A stretch of DNA of 64,000 nucleotides from Tamarix chinensis (taxonomy: Eukaryota; Streptophyta; Magnoliopsida; Caryophyllales; Tamaricaceae): assembly GCA_030549775.1 (NCBI GenBank), contig CM060177.1, positions 47,890,244-47,954,243 of the forward strand, given 5' to 3'. The notes beneath the pieces were generated by a model. The model worked only from the letters and a program-made list of their open reading frames with translations. It searched no databases and had not been told where the DNA came from. Below are positions 49,990 to 62,929 of the stretch, piece by piece. Made by a program: the position numbers and the translations under genes. Every line of letters starts with the position of its first letter. Position 1 is the first letter of the stretch.

Positions 49990-50830
49990 ACATGTAATGA
50001 CCTCTATAGAAAACCCTAGCCTAACAAATGACCTTATGGTTTATGAACAACGATTAAGTCTGAAAAACACTCAAATTTACCTATGGTCAGTGACTTCTTA
50101 GCATATTAGCCTCATTATCCAAAGTACCCAATTTCTCCAATATAACTTTGCCTACAGCAATAGTACCTTAGATAAAGTGATACCTGGTGTTAATGTACTT
50201 TGTTTGATGATGGAAAGAATTTTGATTCTTCGTTAAAAAAATAGCACTTTGGCTATTACCACAAATAATTAGAGCACCATGACCAAACCCCAAGTCTTAT
50301 ACTATACCACCAAGCCATAAGGCTTCAAGAAAAGCCTTTATCATAGCCATATACTCTTCCTCAGTAGTAGACAAGGACGTCACATCCTATAAGGAAGACC
50401 TTTAGCAAATAGCTAAATCACTAAGATAAAAACATGTGTAATAGTGAATCTCCTTTTATCAAGGTCTCCATCATAATCAAAGTCCATAAAACCAACCAAT
50501 AAATCAATTGATCTTTTATACTCAATACAAGTTGATGGCATTCCCTTTAAGTACCTAAGGATCTACTTCAGTGCTTGCCCGTGAGCCTTTCCCCGATTCG
50601 CCATGTATCAAATCAAAACACTAACAACTTGAGCAATATCAGATCGGTTACACACCGTAGCGCACATGATACAACCAACAACATTTAAATATGGAATTGT
50701 TGCCATGAACTCCTTATCCCCTTTGGACTTGATACAATCCAAAGTAGAAAATCTAAAATGAGTAGCCATTGGAGTTCTCACCGTCTCGGTATCGATCATA
50801 TGAAATCTCTCTAGTACCTTATTCACATAG
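49990..50830 (-). pseudogene. copia B RNase H and RT-connection region
   Basis: Minus frame 50826-50608 gives LERFHMIDTETVRTPMATHF, then MATIPYLNVVGCIMCATVCN and SDIAQVVSVL, the copia block between RT and RNase H (KVLxRFxM...PY..AVGSLMYAMVCTRPDIA). RNase H itself follows to about 49990 with many stops. Confidence 0.85.
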
Positions 50831-51545
50831 GATTCTTATTACATGTAAAAAAAGCTTTTGCTCACAGTTTCTAATGATCTCCATGCCAATGATCCTCTTC
50901 GCAACTCCAAGTTTCTTTATCTTAAACTCACTCTTCAAAATTATCTTCACCTTATCAATGTCAAAAATACCTTTTGTTGCCACAATCATGTCATCAACAT
51001 ATAGCAAAAGATACACAAAAGGCCACCTTCCATCTCCTTTAAGTACACACATCCATCTTACTCACTCCTAGAGAAACCATGCTCAAGCATAAACTAATCA
51101 AATCATTTATACCACTATCTAGACTATTACTTCATACTGTACAATGATCTCTTCAATAGACACACATGATTTTGCATCCCCTCAACCACAAATCCATCAA
51201 GTCATCATATGTAATCTCCTCCTCGAGCTCACTATGTAAAAATGTAGTTTTAACATCCAATGACTTCAACTTAAAATCATGCACAACCACAAGCACAAAT
51301 AAGGTACAAAGAGAAGTATGTGTAATTACAAGAGAAAAATACACCATTATAGTCTACGCCTGGAATGTGATTGAATCTATATGTAACTAAATGAACATTA
51401 TACCTTGGTATCTCTACCCCTATAGCTCCTTGTTTGAACTTGTATAACCACTTGCAATCAATAATATTTTTCTTCCTCAATGCCTTAACAAGTTTTGATG
51501 TCTAATTATTCAATAAGGACTCCATCTCTTCCTCCATAGCAGTAC
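50819..51545 (-). pseudogene. copia B reverse transcriptase
   Basis: Minus frames show KKNIIDCKWLYKFKQG (51480-51277), LKSLDVKTTFLHSELEEEIT (51347-51153) and VYLLLYVDDMIVATKG, then KSEFKIKKLGVAKRIIGMEI (51052-50819). The catalytic YVDD box is intact, unlike in copia-1, but stops and shifts break the frame at least twice. Confidence 0.9.
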
Positions 51546-52565
51546 CCCACTCAGTAGAAATAGTACTTTTAATGGCCTCTGAGAATGATGTTGCTCATTT
51601 GCATAACATTAGTCTCTACACTAGATAAAGAATAGCCATCTAATTCTTCATAATTGTACTTGAGTAGAGGCTTGAAAATCCTCCATCTTCTGCCTAAAGC
51701 AACACCTCTTTGCCCTACCTACTTCAAAAATAATGGGTTTATTAGAAGGGTCTCTATCATCCACATGAACCTCAATCTCCACCTAGCTCAAAGCGCTATC
51801 CTTCTCCACCTTCTTAGTGACACCATCACAAGACTCAGTCTTTTGGAGGAACACAGACTCATTAAAGGTAACATCCTTGCTGGTTAAGAACTTGGATGCA
51901 GTTAGGTCCCATAACTTGTACCCCTTCACTCCAAATATAAAGCTAATAAAGATACACCTATTAGCTTAAGGCTTAAGTTTACCATCATTCACATAATCAT
52001 AAGTAGGAAAAATAAAGACATGCAATGTAGAGTAATCAAATGGCTTAATAGACCACAAATCCTTAGGCGTCTTCAATTCAATGGATTGATTTGGTGACTA
52101 GCTCACTAAGTATGCTACCATATGAACTGCCTCAACCCAAGAGTCTTTGCCTAGCCATCTTTGTGATAACATGCATCAAGCCTTCTCTAATAGAGTTCTA
52201 TTCACTTGCTCAGTATCCCTATTATGTTGAGGTCTTCCAACACAAGTGTGGTGTCTCTGTATCCCATGATCCTTGTAGAAATAAGTGAAACTATACTCAA
52301 TAAACCCAAGATCATTATTTGTTTGAAGATAATTAACCTACATCCCTATCTGCTTCCTATCAAGGTCTCTCAGCTTTTGAAAACACTAAACACATCATTC
52401 TTATACTTTTAAAAATAAACCCACACCTTTTTTGAGAAGTCATCAATAAATGTGAGCAAGTACCGTGAACCACCTTTGGAAACCACTCTCGCTGGACCCT
52501 ACAAATATGAATGGATATACTTAAGAGGCCTTCTCATGATTAATTATTAAAAATCTAAGCCTCTT
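51546..52565 (-). pseudogene. copia B integrase region
   Basis: No continuous frame survives. Position between the pre-integrase and RT segments, plus fragments of the post-integrase tail (about 51890-51760), indicate a decayed integrase. Confidence 0.55.
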
Positions 52566-53087
52566 CTACTTGCCAAATACATTATGCTCACAAAATTTTA
52601 TAGTGCATGTACTCTGTCCATCCAACATCCCCCTCTCAAAGAGCTCAATCAAACACTTAACACTCTTGTGTCCTAGTCTCATGTGCCAAAGTCTCATAAC
52701 ATATGAGTTTGATAACCTCAACGATGTCATTGCAGATGTCCCCACAATAATATAACCCACTAGCACATATAGTGTCTTGACACACTTCCCCTTTATTGCC
52801 ACGAGAGTCCCTTTTGTAACTCTCAAGGTACCATCTTCAATAACACACCTGTACGCATTACAATCTAAGAAATTCAAAGAGATGAGGCTCTTGGTCATCT
52901 TTGAGACATGTTTCACATTGGACAGTGTCATGACCACACTGCCACGCATCCTCACCTTCACCGTCCCAATCCTAGCAACTTTGCAAGCTGTATCATTGCC
53001 CATCAAGATAACTCCACCTTGAGTCACCTCAAACATTTGAAACCAACTTCGATTGAGACATATATAGTAAGAACACCCAGAATCCAA
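52566..53087 (-). pseudogene. copia B protease and GAG-pre-integrase domain
   Basis: The longest intact copia frame in the window (173 residues). It opens with the protease active-site motif MDSGCSYYICLNRSWF, runs through RIGTVKVRMRGSVVMTLSNV and ends in the pre-integrase His/Cys motif LWHMRLGHKSVKCLIELFER ... CEHNVFGK. It lies directly after the zinc-knuckle region of Gag. Confidence 0.88.
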
Positions 53088-53111
53088 GATCCATCTATCA
53101 TTGATCTTATT

Positions 53112-53900
53112 CTATATATTAGTGGCCGACAACACATCTCCATCACCATTACCATAGACAACTACAACATCATCCTTTGTACTCGATGACTCACTAGACG
53201 TATCACTCGGCTGGACAAAACTTCCTAACATGCCCCTTCTGGTGACACCCTTAGCATGCCACATTCTTCTGCCAACTCTTTGACTTAAATCTGAAGTTTT
53301 TACAATCACCAGACCCCCACTCCTGTGTCCTCCCCCTAGCCATCAATCCCTCACTATGTGAGTCTTTATAAGTATTGCTATTAGTCAACTATCAATCAAC
53401 TCCTATTATAGCAGGGCAAATTTTATATCCTCAAGGACTAAATCATCTTTCCTATATAAAATAGTCTCATGAAAATATTTAAAACTTGCAGGCAAAGACA
53501 TAACAGCATAATATCCAAATCTTTATCATATAATTTAACATATCTATTATGTAAATCTATAACTATAGATTCAAATTCATCTAAGTGACTTTTTAGAGAT
53601 TGACCCTCACTTAATTTGAGGTCATAAAGCCAACTCTTTAACAGTAATCGATTTGATACTAATTTTTCACATACAATAACTCAAGCTTCAACCTAAGGCA
53701 ACCATTGTTGATTATTTTTCCACTCCTCGTAATAACTTGTTCAACAAACACAATTGTATGGTAGAGAGGGCCTTCAAATCTCTCATCCGTCATCAATTTT
53801 GGCTTCTTCGAATGGACACATAAAGCATTTTTTGATCCATTCTAAATTATAATTAGCCACATCTTCAATGTCCACAATATGGTATCGATAAATTGATTAA
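53112..53900 (-). pseudogene. copia B gag remnant
   Basis: The minus strand holds decayed Gag sequence. 53309-53112 covers the zinc-knuckle/linker (frame-shifted; the cysteines fall in another frame), and 53880-53440 corresponds base by base to the gag of copia A (for example the segment encoding SLKSH...FDSV). Not translatable as one frame. Confidence 0.65.
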
Positions 53901-53972
53901 ACTTCTCAATATTAAATCTTATACCCATCCTAATAATCTAATCTCTTTAACAACACAGCCCTAATAACAAAT

Positions 53973-54463
53973 TATTGTAAAATGATTATGGGTTTAGAGA
54001 GATCCACACAAAATTGGAATTAACAAGATTATGCACAATTAGGAATTCAAATATAAAATAGAACAATTGAGAAAAAATTAGAGATCTTTATTTATTATAG
54101 GATGATTAAACTAATCAGTCAATCAATTAACATATCTACAATTCTCTTTAAATGGAGAATTCTATAGAGAAGAAGAAGAAGTTGGGACGCATGACTCTCA
54201 ATGGGTAGGGTTTCAATATATCTCCTTTTATAGAAGAAAAGTCCCTATAGGGCAAATCAATGTGTTTCTAAAATAAGGAAAAATATGATCCATGTTTATT
54301 TTCTTACTTTTGACATTTGCCCAAAACACATAAAAAGTTTTTCTCAAAAACACAGTGCCCCTGTATTTCTTACATAAAACTCCATAGTATACCAAACTTC
54401 ACCAATACATGCACAAACCAACACAATGTTATTCCATGCTCAAATACCCAGTCAAAACTCACA
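53973..54463 (-). repeat. copia B 5' LTR
   Basis: 491 bp, ends in CTCACA followed by the duplication ATAGT. It aligns with the 49.4 kb LTR. Confidence 0.88.
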
Positions 54464-54633
54464 ATAGTAAATTATGAAAATAAGAATATATTTTTTAAAA
54501 ATAGAATGAGCCATGTAAATGTAGATGAATCAATAATTTAAAACTAATTTTACACCAAACAAATCCATGATTGCTATTATTAATCCTCTTGTAGGCATAA
54601 ACAGTATTATCATAAAATTATACACAAACTATT

Positions 54634-57250
54634 TGTAAAACCTTTAATCCTATTTTAGGAATTAAAAAGAAAATAAGGATTATTAAATAAGATTTAATTA
54701 TTTATGCCATTTTTGATAAAATAATAATAATATTATAATAATAACTATTATTGCCATAAAAGAAGAAAAATGATATAGGAATCTAATTAGTGGAGGCTAT
54801 AATTATTTGCTAAACTCAAATAAATTATAATTAAATCATAATAATAATTTATAAATAAATAAATAATTTTATTATTAATACTAATTTTTATTATTCCTAA
54901 AATTCAAAAAAAAATCCCAAACTACCCAATCAGCTCATTTTTAGTTTTTTTTTTCCTTTTTTCTTCCCATTTTTCTTTATTTTCTTTCTCATTGTCTTCC
55001 TTTTCTTTTCTTTTTTTCTTCATTTCCCCTTCCTCAGCCGACTAGGTCATGCCCAACACAAGCCTAGTTCCCCCTTCCTCATCCCCCTACTTTTCTTCCT
55101 TTCCCTCCCCTGACCCACTCTTTCTATTTTTTTCTTTTCTTCTCAGCGTGACCTAGCACTGGAGCCCACACCCCCACTCCCCCTATTTCCCCCCTTTCTT
55201 CTCCCTTCTTCCCTTCTACCCCTATCTTCAACCTGCCCCCGATCAGAGCTATCGGGCATGGCTACTTCATAGATCCTCCCCTCTCTCTTCCTTCCCCTTT
55301 TCCTCATCTAGATTAGCAAGTTATGTACCTTCCACTACCTTGCACAACCCCCTCCCTCCTGCAACCCCATCTCCCCCACTTACCTTATGTACCCCCTCCA
55401 AAACCCCTACCTTGTCCCTATGTAGTGTAGTTGTGCTGATTGACAGCAAACTACTCCTCCCCTTGTCTTCTTCTCTCCTTTTTCTACTTCCCCAGCCATT
55501 TCCCTTATAAATACCCCCTACTTTATCAATTCTCTCTCTTTTTTTACCAATCAACACCCCCAGCCTTACCTACACAACCACTTCAGCCACTATCGTCACA
55601 CCATGCCACTATCGCCACACCCTCCCTTCCTCTTCCCTACATCACCCTCCACCCATCGAGACACTCCCCTACCCCTAACTCCCCTTCCTCTTTTCTCCCC
55701 ACTTGTGTAAAGTGGGTAGCTTGAATTACCCTTTTGCACCCCTCATCACTGCCTACACTGCCCTATGCTTCCACTACTACAGCAACCACCAACCTCACTA
55801 CCTCCCTTCCTCCCCATAAAGCTCTCCTCTACCTTATCACACCACCATTTCCCCTTTCTTTCCCATCCTTCCTCCTCCTCTTCTTTTTTTCCTTCTCAAC
55901 CACTACCACTATAGCCACCTGTGCTGCTATCATGAGATGCCACCACAAACCCCTCCGACCTAAAAACCCTACTGCCAGAGAAACCCTAAATCCTCTCCTA
56001 TTTCCCAACCCTAAAATCCTTCTTTTACAATCACCACCACCGTCACCGCCACAGTACCGCTACCACCGCCCTTTGCTTACTCTCCCTTCTAGTTGTGCCC
56101 TTATCCCTCCTACCTACTTAGTATATTTTATTTTAAATATTTTATTGCTATTATTATTATTACTAATATTTATTTAGGGAAATAAATTAAAATGAAAAAG
56201 GAGTAGGAAGAAGGTTAAATGACTAGTATTCTATTTTTATAGGTTGTGAGAAAAACCCTTTCTATGAGGATATGTAGGATGCGTGCTCCAAGCCCATAAT
56301 CCTATTAGGTAAAGATATAGTTAAGGCTTTAGGTTTTTCTATAAATTATGTGCTTATGGGTGTAGTGACATATGATGTGTACTTATATATGTATGTGAAC
56401 TAAAAATGTGTGTAGTGCAGCTTGGCTTACAAGGAGCTTACGTATGTTGAGTATGATTTATATTAAGTGTAAAATGGGTGATATGACTTGATATGTATGA
56501 CATGCTCTTATGTATGGTTGTTATGGTATGACATGCATGCTTAGAGGCCTTACATGGGTTTGAGTGGTTGTGGGAAAATAAAATAAATAAAGAGAGTGGA
56601 GTGATTAAGGAGAAGTGGAGAAAAAGCCTAAGTGCATTATGAAATATGGATAAGAAAATAAAGGAAGAAAGTAATAAAATTAAGGGTTAGAGTAAAATCT
56701 TATATTGGAAGTGTGAGTCTTGCATGGGGTATTTAGTCCTTGCATGAGGGAGAAGCTTACATGGGAAAAGTTTGTTTGAGGATTGAACATGGGGAGGAAA
56801 AAAGTATTTTGAGTGATTGGAGTGCTTGGGGAAGAGCTAGTGCATGGGTTGGTGGAATTATGCATAGGAGCCTAACTTTTGGGGAAAAACCTTAAGTATA
56901 GGGGTTTCATGAGAATGGTTAAAGAGTTTGGTTGAACTTTGGTTTGTAATTAGGAGTATGTCATATGAAAGGTGAGAGTCAAGTTAAATAGAGGGTGGAG
57001 TTGTGCATGAGAGGAAGGAGTAAAAGAAAAGGATTGTATTAGGGTTTTAGGGTGACCAACTAGGGTTCATTATCATATGTGGAAGTTGGAGAGCCAGGTT
57101 TTGATTTTGAAGTGGGGTTGAGTGGAGTGATGGTGCTGGAATGAAAGGGGAGCATGGGCTATGAAGGATAAGGAGAGGTTAGGGCCACATAAGAAATACC
57201 ATATTAGCTAGAGGGGGGAGATAAACTAGTATATGGTATAAAACCACCAC
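54634..57250 (+). mobile_element. truncated LTR related to the 5.0 kb solo LTR
   Basis: The start TGTAAAACC...TATTTTAGGAATTA aligns with the reverse-complemented end of the 24.5-29.5 kb LTR. Further matches: GCGTGCTCCAAGCC...TAGGTAA (about 56281-56316) and TTTTAGGGTGACCAACTAGG (57044-57063). It holds a pyrimidine-rich block (54950-56100), whose Pro/Ser/Thr-rich open frames are not called genes. The 3' part with the CCACTATT array and the TGTTACA end is missing. The right limit is approximate. Confidence 0.68.
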
Positions 57251-58429
57251 ACATGCATAAGAGAAATAGCTAATAGTTTTTCTCACAATTGGGGCAATAG
57301 AGAACTTGAGAAAGAGGGTTTTGTCTTGAGAGAAATGGATAATATTATATTAGGAATCAATCTTCATGTTAGGGCATTAAAATTAGGATAGAAATATTTA
57401 AGCTTTGAGATGTATGAAACACTATCTTAAAGGTGATATTGTCACAACAATTTACCTTCAGGATACAATAAAGCACTTACATAAATCTTTCAATATATTT
57501 TTTTTGGTTGGCTATGATATTGAGAAATTGATTATAATAATTTATTAATTTTCATACATTACTGATGAATAGTCTTTGTTAAAGCATAACATCCTTTTGA
57601 GGTATTCCCCCTTCTTTAATTATTATGAAATCAATCAAGCATGTGCCCAACAAAACCCCCACTTTCGACAAATGTACATTAATCAAAAAAAAGTGCTAAA
57701 GTTAAATGAAGCCAAATTTAAATGGCACTTTGATTAATTGAATCAAGAGTTGTCGCTTACAACAACTTTTAATTTTGTGTAAAGGAAGTGTAGTATTATA
57801 GGCATTTAGTAGAAACTAGTGTGCCTTTCATGCATTTTATACATGCACGAAAGAATTACTTGTAATTATAATCATTAATCACTAGAATAATAATATTAAT
57901 TACCAATACTATTATATATGATAAATAATTAAATAGATGATTATTTATTACATACAACTCACACCATTAATATAATTTAGGCATATTTGATTGAGTTGAA
58001 ACATGAATTATATCATAGTGTATTCCAACATTCCCTCACTACACTATAATACATATTTTTCCTATAGTATGCTTAAGAAAGGTATCATTTAATTTAAGCC
58101 ATTTTATAACAATAATATTTTAGGATCATAATGAAGCTCATGGTGTCCAAGGATTAAACCAAAACTCCTCATATTAAAATTGAAAATACTATGCACATAA
58201 TATTATCTAATCGTTTGAGAGATCTCAAACCGTCACAATACTTTTATAGTCCTATGCAAACTTGGTTCATGGATATTTTTAAGAGTTAAATTCTACAAAC
58301 CTCTTATTAGAGTATCACCACTTATATATCCTAATAGGTGCATTTATTTTATTTGAACATACACAAACTTAAAGCAATTTTCTTTCATTAAGAGTTTTAA
58401 ACTCATACTAGATACAATCATCACTATTA
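57251..58429. other. AT-rich intergenic region
   Basis: Nothing recognised. Confidence 0.4.
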
Positions 58430-60380
58430 TACAAACATTAACTAAATGTTTCATGAAGCACCTTATAGTAACTTGTTATTATCCATTAAAACTTTAGTTA
58501 GATTCACTAAGTAAGCTTGGATTGCCATCACTGATGCTTTTTTTAGAGTTTTAATTTTATTCTATTTGATTTATTTCTTTCCATATATATTGGTAATCCT
58601 TTTGCATAATAATATGTTAGATTATTGTATGCTTTAACATAGACAATGATTATAATAAGATGTGAGATTAATTCTCTTTCATACTCAGGTATCACACTTA
58701 TATGCCCATAATTTCCATTGTAAACATGAATATGCTATAGACATAGTCATTTCACTATCATAGTATAATAAAATGACTAATATAGGTTATGACCACAACT
58801 TTATTTATATAAACAATTTTTTTGTCATTATGCTTCTTTTCCCATAGTTATAAGAGCTACAAATTCCAATTTTATAGTAAAATGTGTTATACATGTCTAT
58901 TTTTTTAGGCCCAATTGATGTCACCTCCAACTAACACAAACATTCACCCTATTGCAGATTTATTATCATGAGTACTTGTTATCCAAGTAGCATCAAAGTA
59001 ACATTCTAGTACACTAAGAAAAGTTGAATAAGTTAATGATAAATTAGATGTTCTTTTAAGATATCCCAATATCTACTTATCCCTTTCCAATGTTCCTCAC
59101 TGGGATTACTTGTACACCTTGAAAGTTTGGATATAGAAAATGCAGTAACAAGTCTTGTATAATGCATAACACACATAAGAACTCCAATCACAGTAGCATA
59201 TTCTAACTATGCAGCTACTCGATCAACATTGATTGAAAGCTTTACACTAGAATCATCTAGAGTATTTGTTTCCTGCATTTTAAGATAATAATACTTCTAA
59301 GGTAGCTTATCAATATAGTGAAATTAATTTAAACCCTACTTTAACTCCAAAAAAATAGTATCTACTTCATTAAAATATTTCATCTTAAACTTAGAAGTTA
59401 GATATTTCTTAGTTTCATTTATACCAAACATATTTGTACCAAATATTAATTTATCATCTATACAGTGACAAATAATTGCTCCATAATTTTTTGGTGAAAT
59501 TGGAATAGATGCACTTATGTACAATATAATGTTTTAAACCATTTGATAGTATTGTTGTAGCAAACATATCATGATACTATTTTGGATCCCATTTCAAAAC
59601 ATACAATGATTTCACTAGTTTACAAACCTTCCTCTCATTACCAGGAAGAAAAATATTCAATATGTGCCATACAAGATTCTTCCTTGAGATATCCATTTAA
59701 GAAAAAATAGTTTGGCGCCCATTTATGCACATAAATCCTTTAAATGGTTCTTAGTGCTAAAAAGACTCTAATCGAAGTTATCCTTTCTATAATTGAATGG
59801 GTGTAAAAATAATTTATACCTTTCTTTTGTGTAAACCCTTTGCCTACCAACCTTGGCTAAAATTTTCTTATAAAACCATAAGTACTATAATTTTTTTCCT
59901 TCTCAATACCTGTTTACAACCAATAGATTTTGGTGCCTAAGGCAAATCCATTAGGACCTAAGTATTATGAGACAACATTGAGTCCATCATATCACTTATG
60001 GCTTCTTCGCAAAAAGTTGCATCTCTTAATGGTATTGCTTCGCTAGATGATTTGGGGTTAACTTTGACATTAAATGTTATGGGTATTTCATTTAGAACTT
60101 TTTGTTCTAGTTCCTTCAACTAAGAAAACTACTAACTCCGTTGAAACAAACTTAAGGCCACAAGACTTTTCTTTCATTACCCTTTGACTTCTTTGAGGTT
60201 CACATACATCCTTAGTTTGATTCATTTTTTTCCATTAGTAGGAATGCTCACAACATAATTTTCATTTATCACATAATCATTAATAAATTTAATTTTAATA
60301 AATTCAACATGAATTGATATAACAAGCACATCTGAACTTAGATGTAGCACTGGCATTTTCATAACCAAAATTTTTATTTT
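58430..60380 (-). pseudogene. Ty1-copia pol remnant (pre-RT, RT, RNase H)
   Basis: Minus-strand order: a pre-RT linker (EPQRSQRVMKEKSCG, about 60210-60170), an RT N-terminal piece (AKVGRQRVYTKE for AKGFTQKE, about 59860), and an RT palm fragment 59524-59336 (IICHCIDDKLIFGTNMFGIN, LTSKFKMKYFNEVD; YVDD replaced by CIDD). RNase H follows (LECYFDATWITSTHDNKSAI, about 59020-58940). All parts are full of stops. The family differs from copia A/B. LTRs and gag were not found. Confidence 0.83.
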
Positions 60381-60899
60381 ATAATATATCTTGAGAAAGC
60401 TAAATAAGAATTGTAGGGTCTTATCGTCATATCCAACATAGGATAGCTACAACCATTACCTAATCTATGTATGGTGCAAGGTTAAAAAGTGAACTCATAT
60501 CCCAAGACTTAGGTGTGGTTCTCACCTAACCCAAGTTTGATATAAGACTTATAAAACTATATAAAAAATCAAATATAAGATCAATAATATCAACAAATCT
60601 CAATAAGAGCAAAATAAAATAGTATGTAAGATCCCAAGGATCCAAACTAAAATACTTATTGAGCTAGCCTCAATACTCTCAACCCCACATAGGTAAAGCA
60701 TATAAAACATTTATAGGAACAAAAGTAGTGATTTCAATAGAGTCACTCCTAGATGACACAATTTGTTAGAGGGAAATGGAACTTCCTTGCTGTATTACTT
60801 GAGGTGTTTACTCATCACCAAGGATAATTTGTCTTCAAATTTTCATCGTAGGAGGATTTATACCATGTCCTGAATAAACCTTATTGGAGTTTTGGGATA
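60381..60899. other. AT-rich spacer
   Basis: Nothing recognised except possible 5' sequence of the following LINE. Confidence 0.4.
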
Positions 60900-60939
60900 A
60901 GACTAATGTTGTTAAGGAAATAGTCTACTAAAGTGTCAT

Positions 60940-61613
60940 TCTCTATTAAGGATTGGAGGATCATTGCTTTTTTAGTGATTTTCCCTGGTCTTCCTTTACA
61001 CTTATGGTTTAAGGATAGTTTGAGCAAAATTGGTAGCCTGTTGAGACAGCTAGTGTGTGCAGACACTGTCACAACCCAATAAGGGAGAGTCTCTTACCCC
61101 CTTTTGCTCATTGAAATTGACATAAGTATTCCTCTCCTTAAGAGTATCACTATTTTATTACTTAGGGGGAAGGAGTTTCAGCAGAATATGTCTTATGAAT
61201 GGAGGCTTAAAATTTTCTCCTATTGTGATGCTAAGGGACATGATTTTGTCCAATGTAGAGGAAGATTAGGACAAAAGGGGCCAAAAGCTCAAATTTGGAG
61301 AGTTAAACCTATGACTGACATTGAACAAATTACACCTACTAATGCAAGAGCTGAACCTACTCCTCAAATTCCTAATGCACCTTTTATACCTAAATTAGAT
61401 TTGACTTGTACTTGTATTAAAAAGCAATATAAGGATTCTATTGGCAAGCAAATGAAAATTGGCAAGGGAAAGGAGAAAGAAGATCAAGGAGATAGTCTAC
61501 CATACCCTTTTACTCCTAACATTGGATCACCTGCACAAAGATGTCCAATTGAGAGGTTGGAAGTTGGTGGGGTGGATAGAGGTGGTGGAAGTTATAACTC
61601 CCCTCCCACATGA
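60940..61613 (+). pseudogene. LINE ORF1: DUF4283-like region and damaged zinc knuckle
   Basis: From about 60961 the plus strand reads IAFLVIFPGLPLHLWFKDSL and SKIGSLLRQLVCADTVTTQ, a DUF4283-type segment, then a TAA. It continues in frame (YPLLLIEIDISIPLLK, MSYEWRLK) into IFSYCDAKGHDFVQC. The usual CCHC has lost its first Cys (Phe instead). A charged linker and KGKEKEDQGD follow. The stop overlaps the ORF2 start (ATGA-like overlap at 61610-61613). Confidence 0.82.
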
Positions 61614-62413
61614 CTATAGCTATATGGAATATTAGAAGGTTGAATAAAACCCTCAAACACAAGGTTGTGAAGAACCTTGTGATAAACCAGAGAGTAAGGA
61701 TTTTGGGACTTTTGGAAACTAGTGTAAAAAAGGAAAATACTGATCGAATTATTCACAAGTTGGGGCTCAATTGGAGATGGGAAAATAACTATGATAAGCA
61801 TCATAATGGTAGAGTTTGGCTTCTTTGGGATGATTATCTCTATAATATACACAATGTAGAAAAGAAAGCTTAGGAGATTCATTGTCTAGCTACTTATCTA
61901 CATTCCCAGAATAAATTTATGCTTACTGTGATCTATGCATATAATGTTGGTAGTATAAGACTTGATTTATGGGATTGGTTGACTAGTTTAGCTAGTCAAA
62001 TCAGCATTCCCCGGTTAGCTATCAGGGATTTTAATGTGGCAGCTGTAGCTCAGGAAAAGTTAGGAGGGAATGTTGATGCTCAGGATTTTCTTGATTTTAC
62101 TCATTGTCTTCAAATCTTTGGCCTCGGGGATATTCCTATTGTTGGGATCAATTTTACTTGGACTAACATGCAAGATCAAGGCTCCAGAATCTATTGTTGT
62201 CTAAATAAAGGACTGGGAAATAGTGAATGGCTTGATTTGTATCCTATGAATAAGATTCATACTATGCAAAATCCAGCCTTAGATCATGTTGCACTAGTTG
62301 TTTATCTGAATGTGATGCACATTTTGGGATCAAAACCCTTCAAATTTTTGAACTCTAGGTGGAGAATGAGGGTTTCATGGACTTGGTGCATAAAATCTAG
62401 CAGAAAAGAATAG
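61610..62413 (+). pseudogene. LINE ORF2 endonuclease (APE-type) domain
   Basis: The frame opens MTIAIWNIRRLNKTLKHK, the EEP/APE endonuclease start (IxxWNxRGL), with the catalytic glutamate in ILGLLETSVK. After an in-frame TAG at 61871-61873 the same frame continues LTVIYAYN, then LAIRDFNVAA (GDFN motif, Gly to Arg) and ALDHVALVV (SDH motif, Ser to Leu). Two conserved residues are thus changed besides the stop. Confidence 0.88.
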
Positions 62414-62929
62414 AGGGGACCAAGTCATATCAATGTGTGTGCAAACTCAAAATGCTAAAGCAAGAATTGAAGACATTTAATGATGATCATTATGGAAATA
62501 TTATCCATCAAGTCTTAAAATCTAAACAAAAATGGCAAGATAAGGCCAATGCTTTGATTAAGAATCCTTTTAATCAAGATCTAATCACGGATGAAAGGGT
62601 GGCTTGCTTGGGCTAGGAGAAGAAAGCAAGAGATGAAGAGGTCTTTCAGTAGCAAAAGGCTCACATCAATTATGTCAAGTTGGGAGATCACAATAACAAA
62701 TATTTTTATGCCAGTTTGTAGGGTAGGAGAACTTATAATAGAACTATCCAGCTGCTAAATGATCAAAATAGAGTTCTCTTGGGAGAAAATGAGATTAAGG
62801 TTGAGATAGTGTGATTCTATAACAAGTTGCTAGGTTCTACAAGTACTGAGCTTAATCATATCAATATGGCAGCATGTTACTTGCGTCCTACTTTAAACAC
62901 TAATAAGCGATAAGCCTTGATGACACATC

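Larger units (their letters stand above)
49423..54463 (-). mobile_element. Ty1-copia element B with both LTRs
   Basis: 3' LTR 49423-49955 and 5' LTR 53973-54463, flanked by exact duplications ATAGT (49418-49422 and 54464-54468). The complete copia order is readable on the minus strand: gag, zinc-knuckle region, protease, integrase, RT (with YVDD) and RNase H, all with stops or shifts. It is 5.0 kb long and of the same family as A, 830 bp away, but inserted independently, as the different duplications show. Confidence 0.94.

Noticed and set aside
55734..56177. 147-residue Pro/Thr/Ser-rich frame
   Set aside because: Lies in the pyrimidine-rich block of a truncated LTR and has low-complexity composition.
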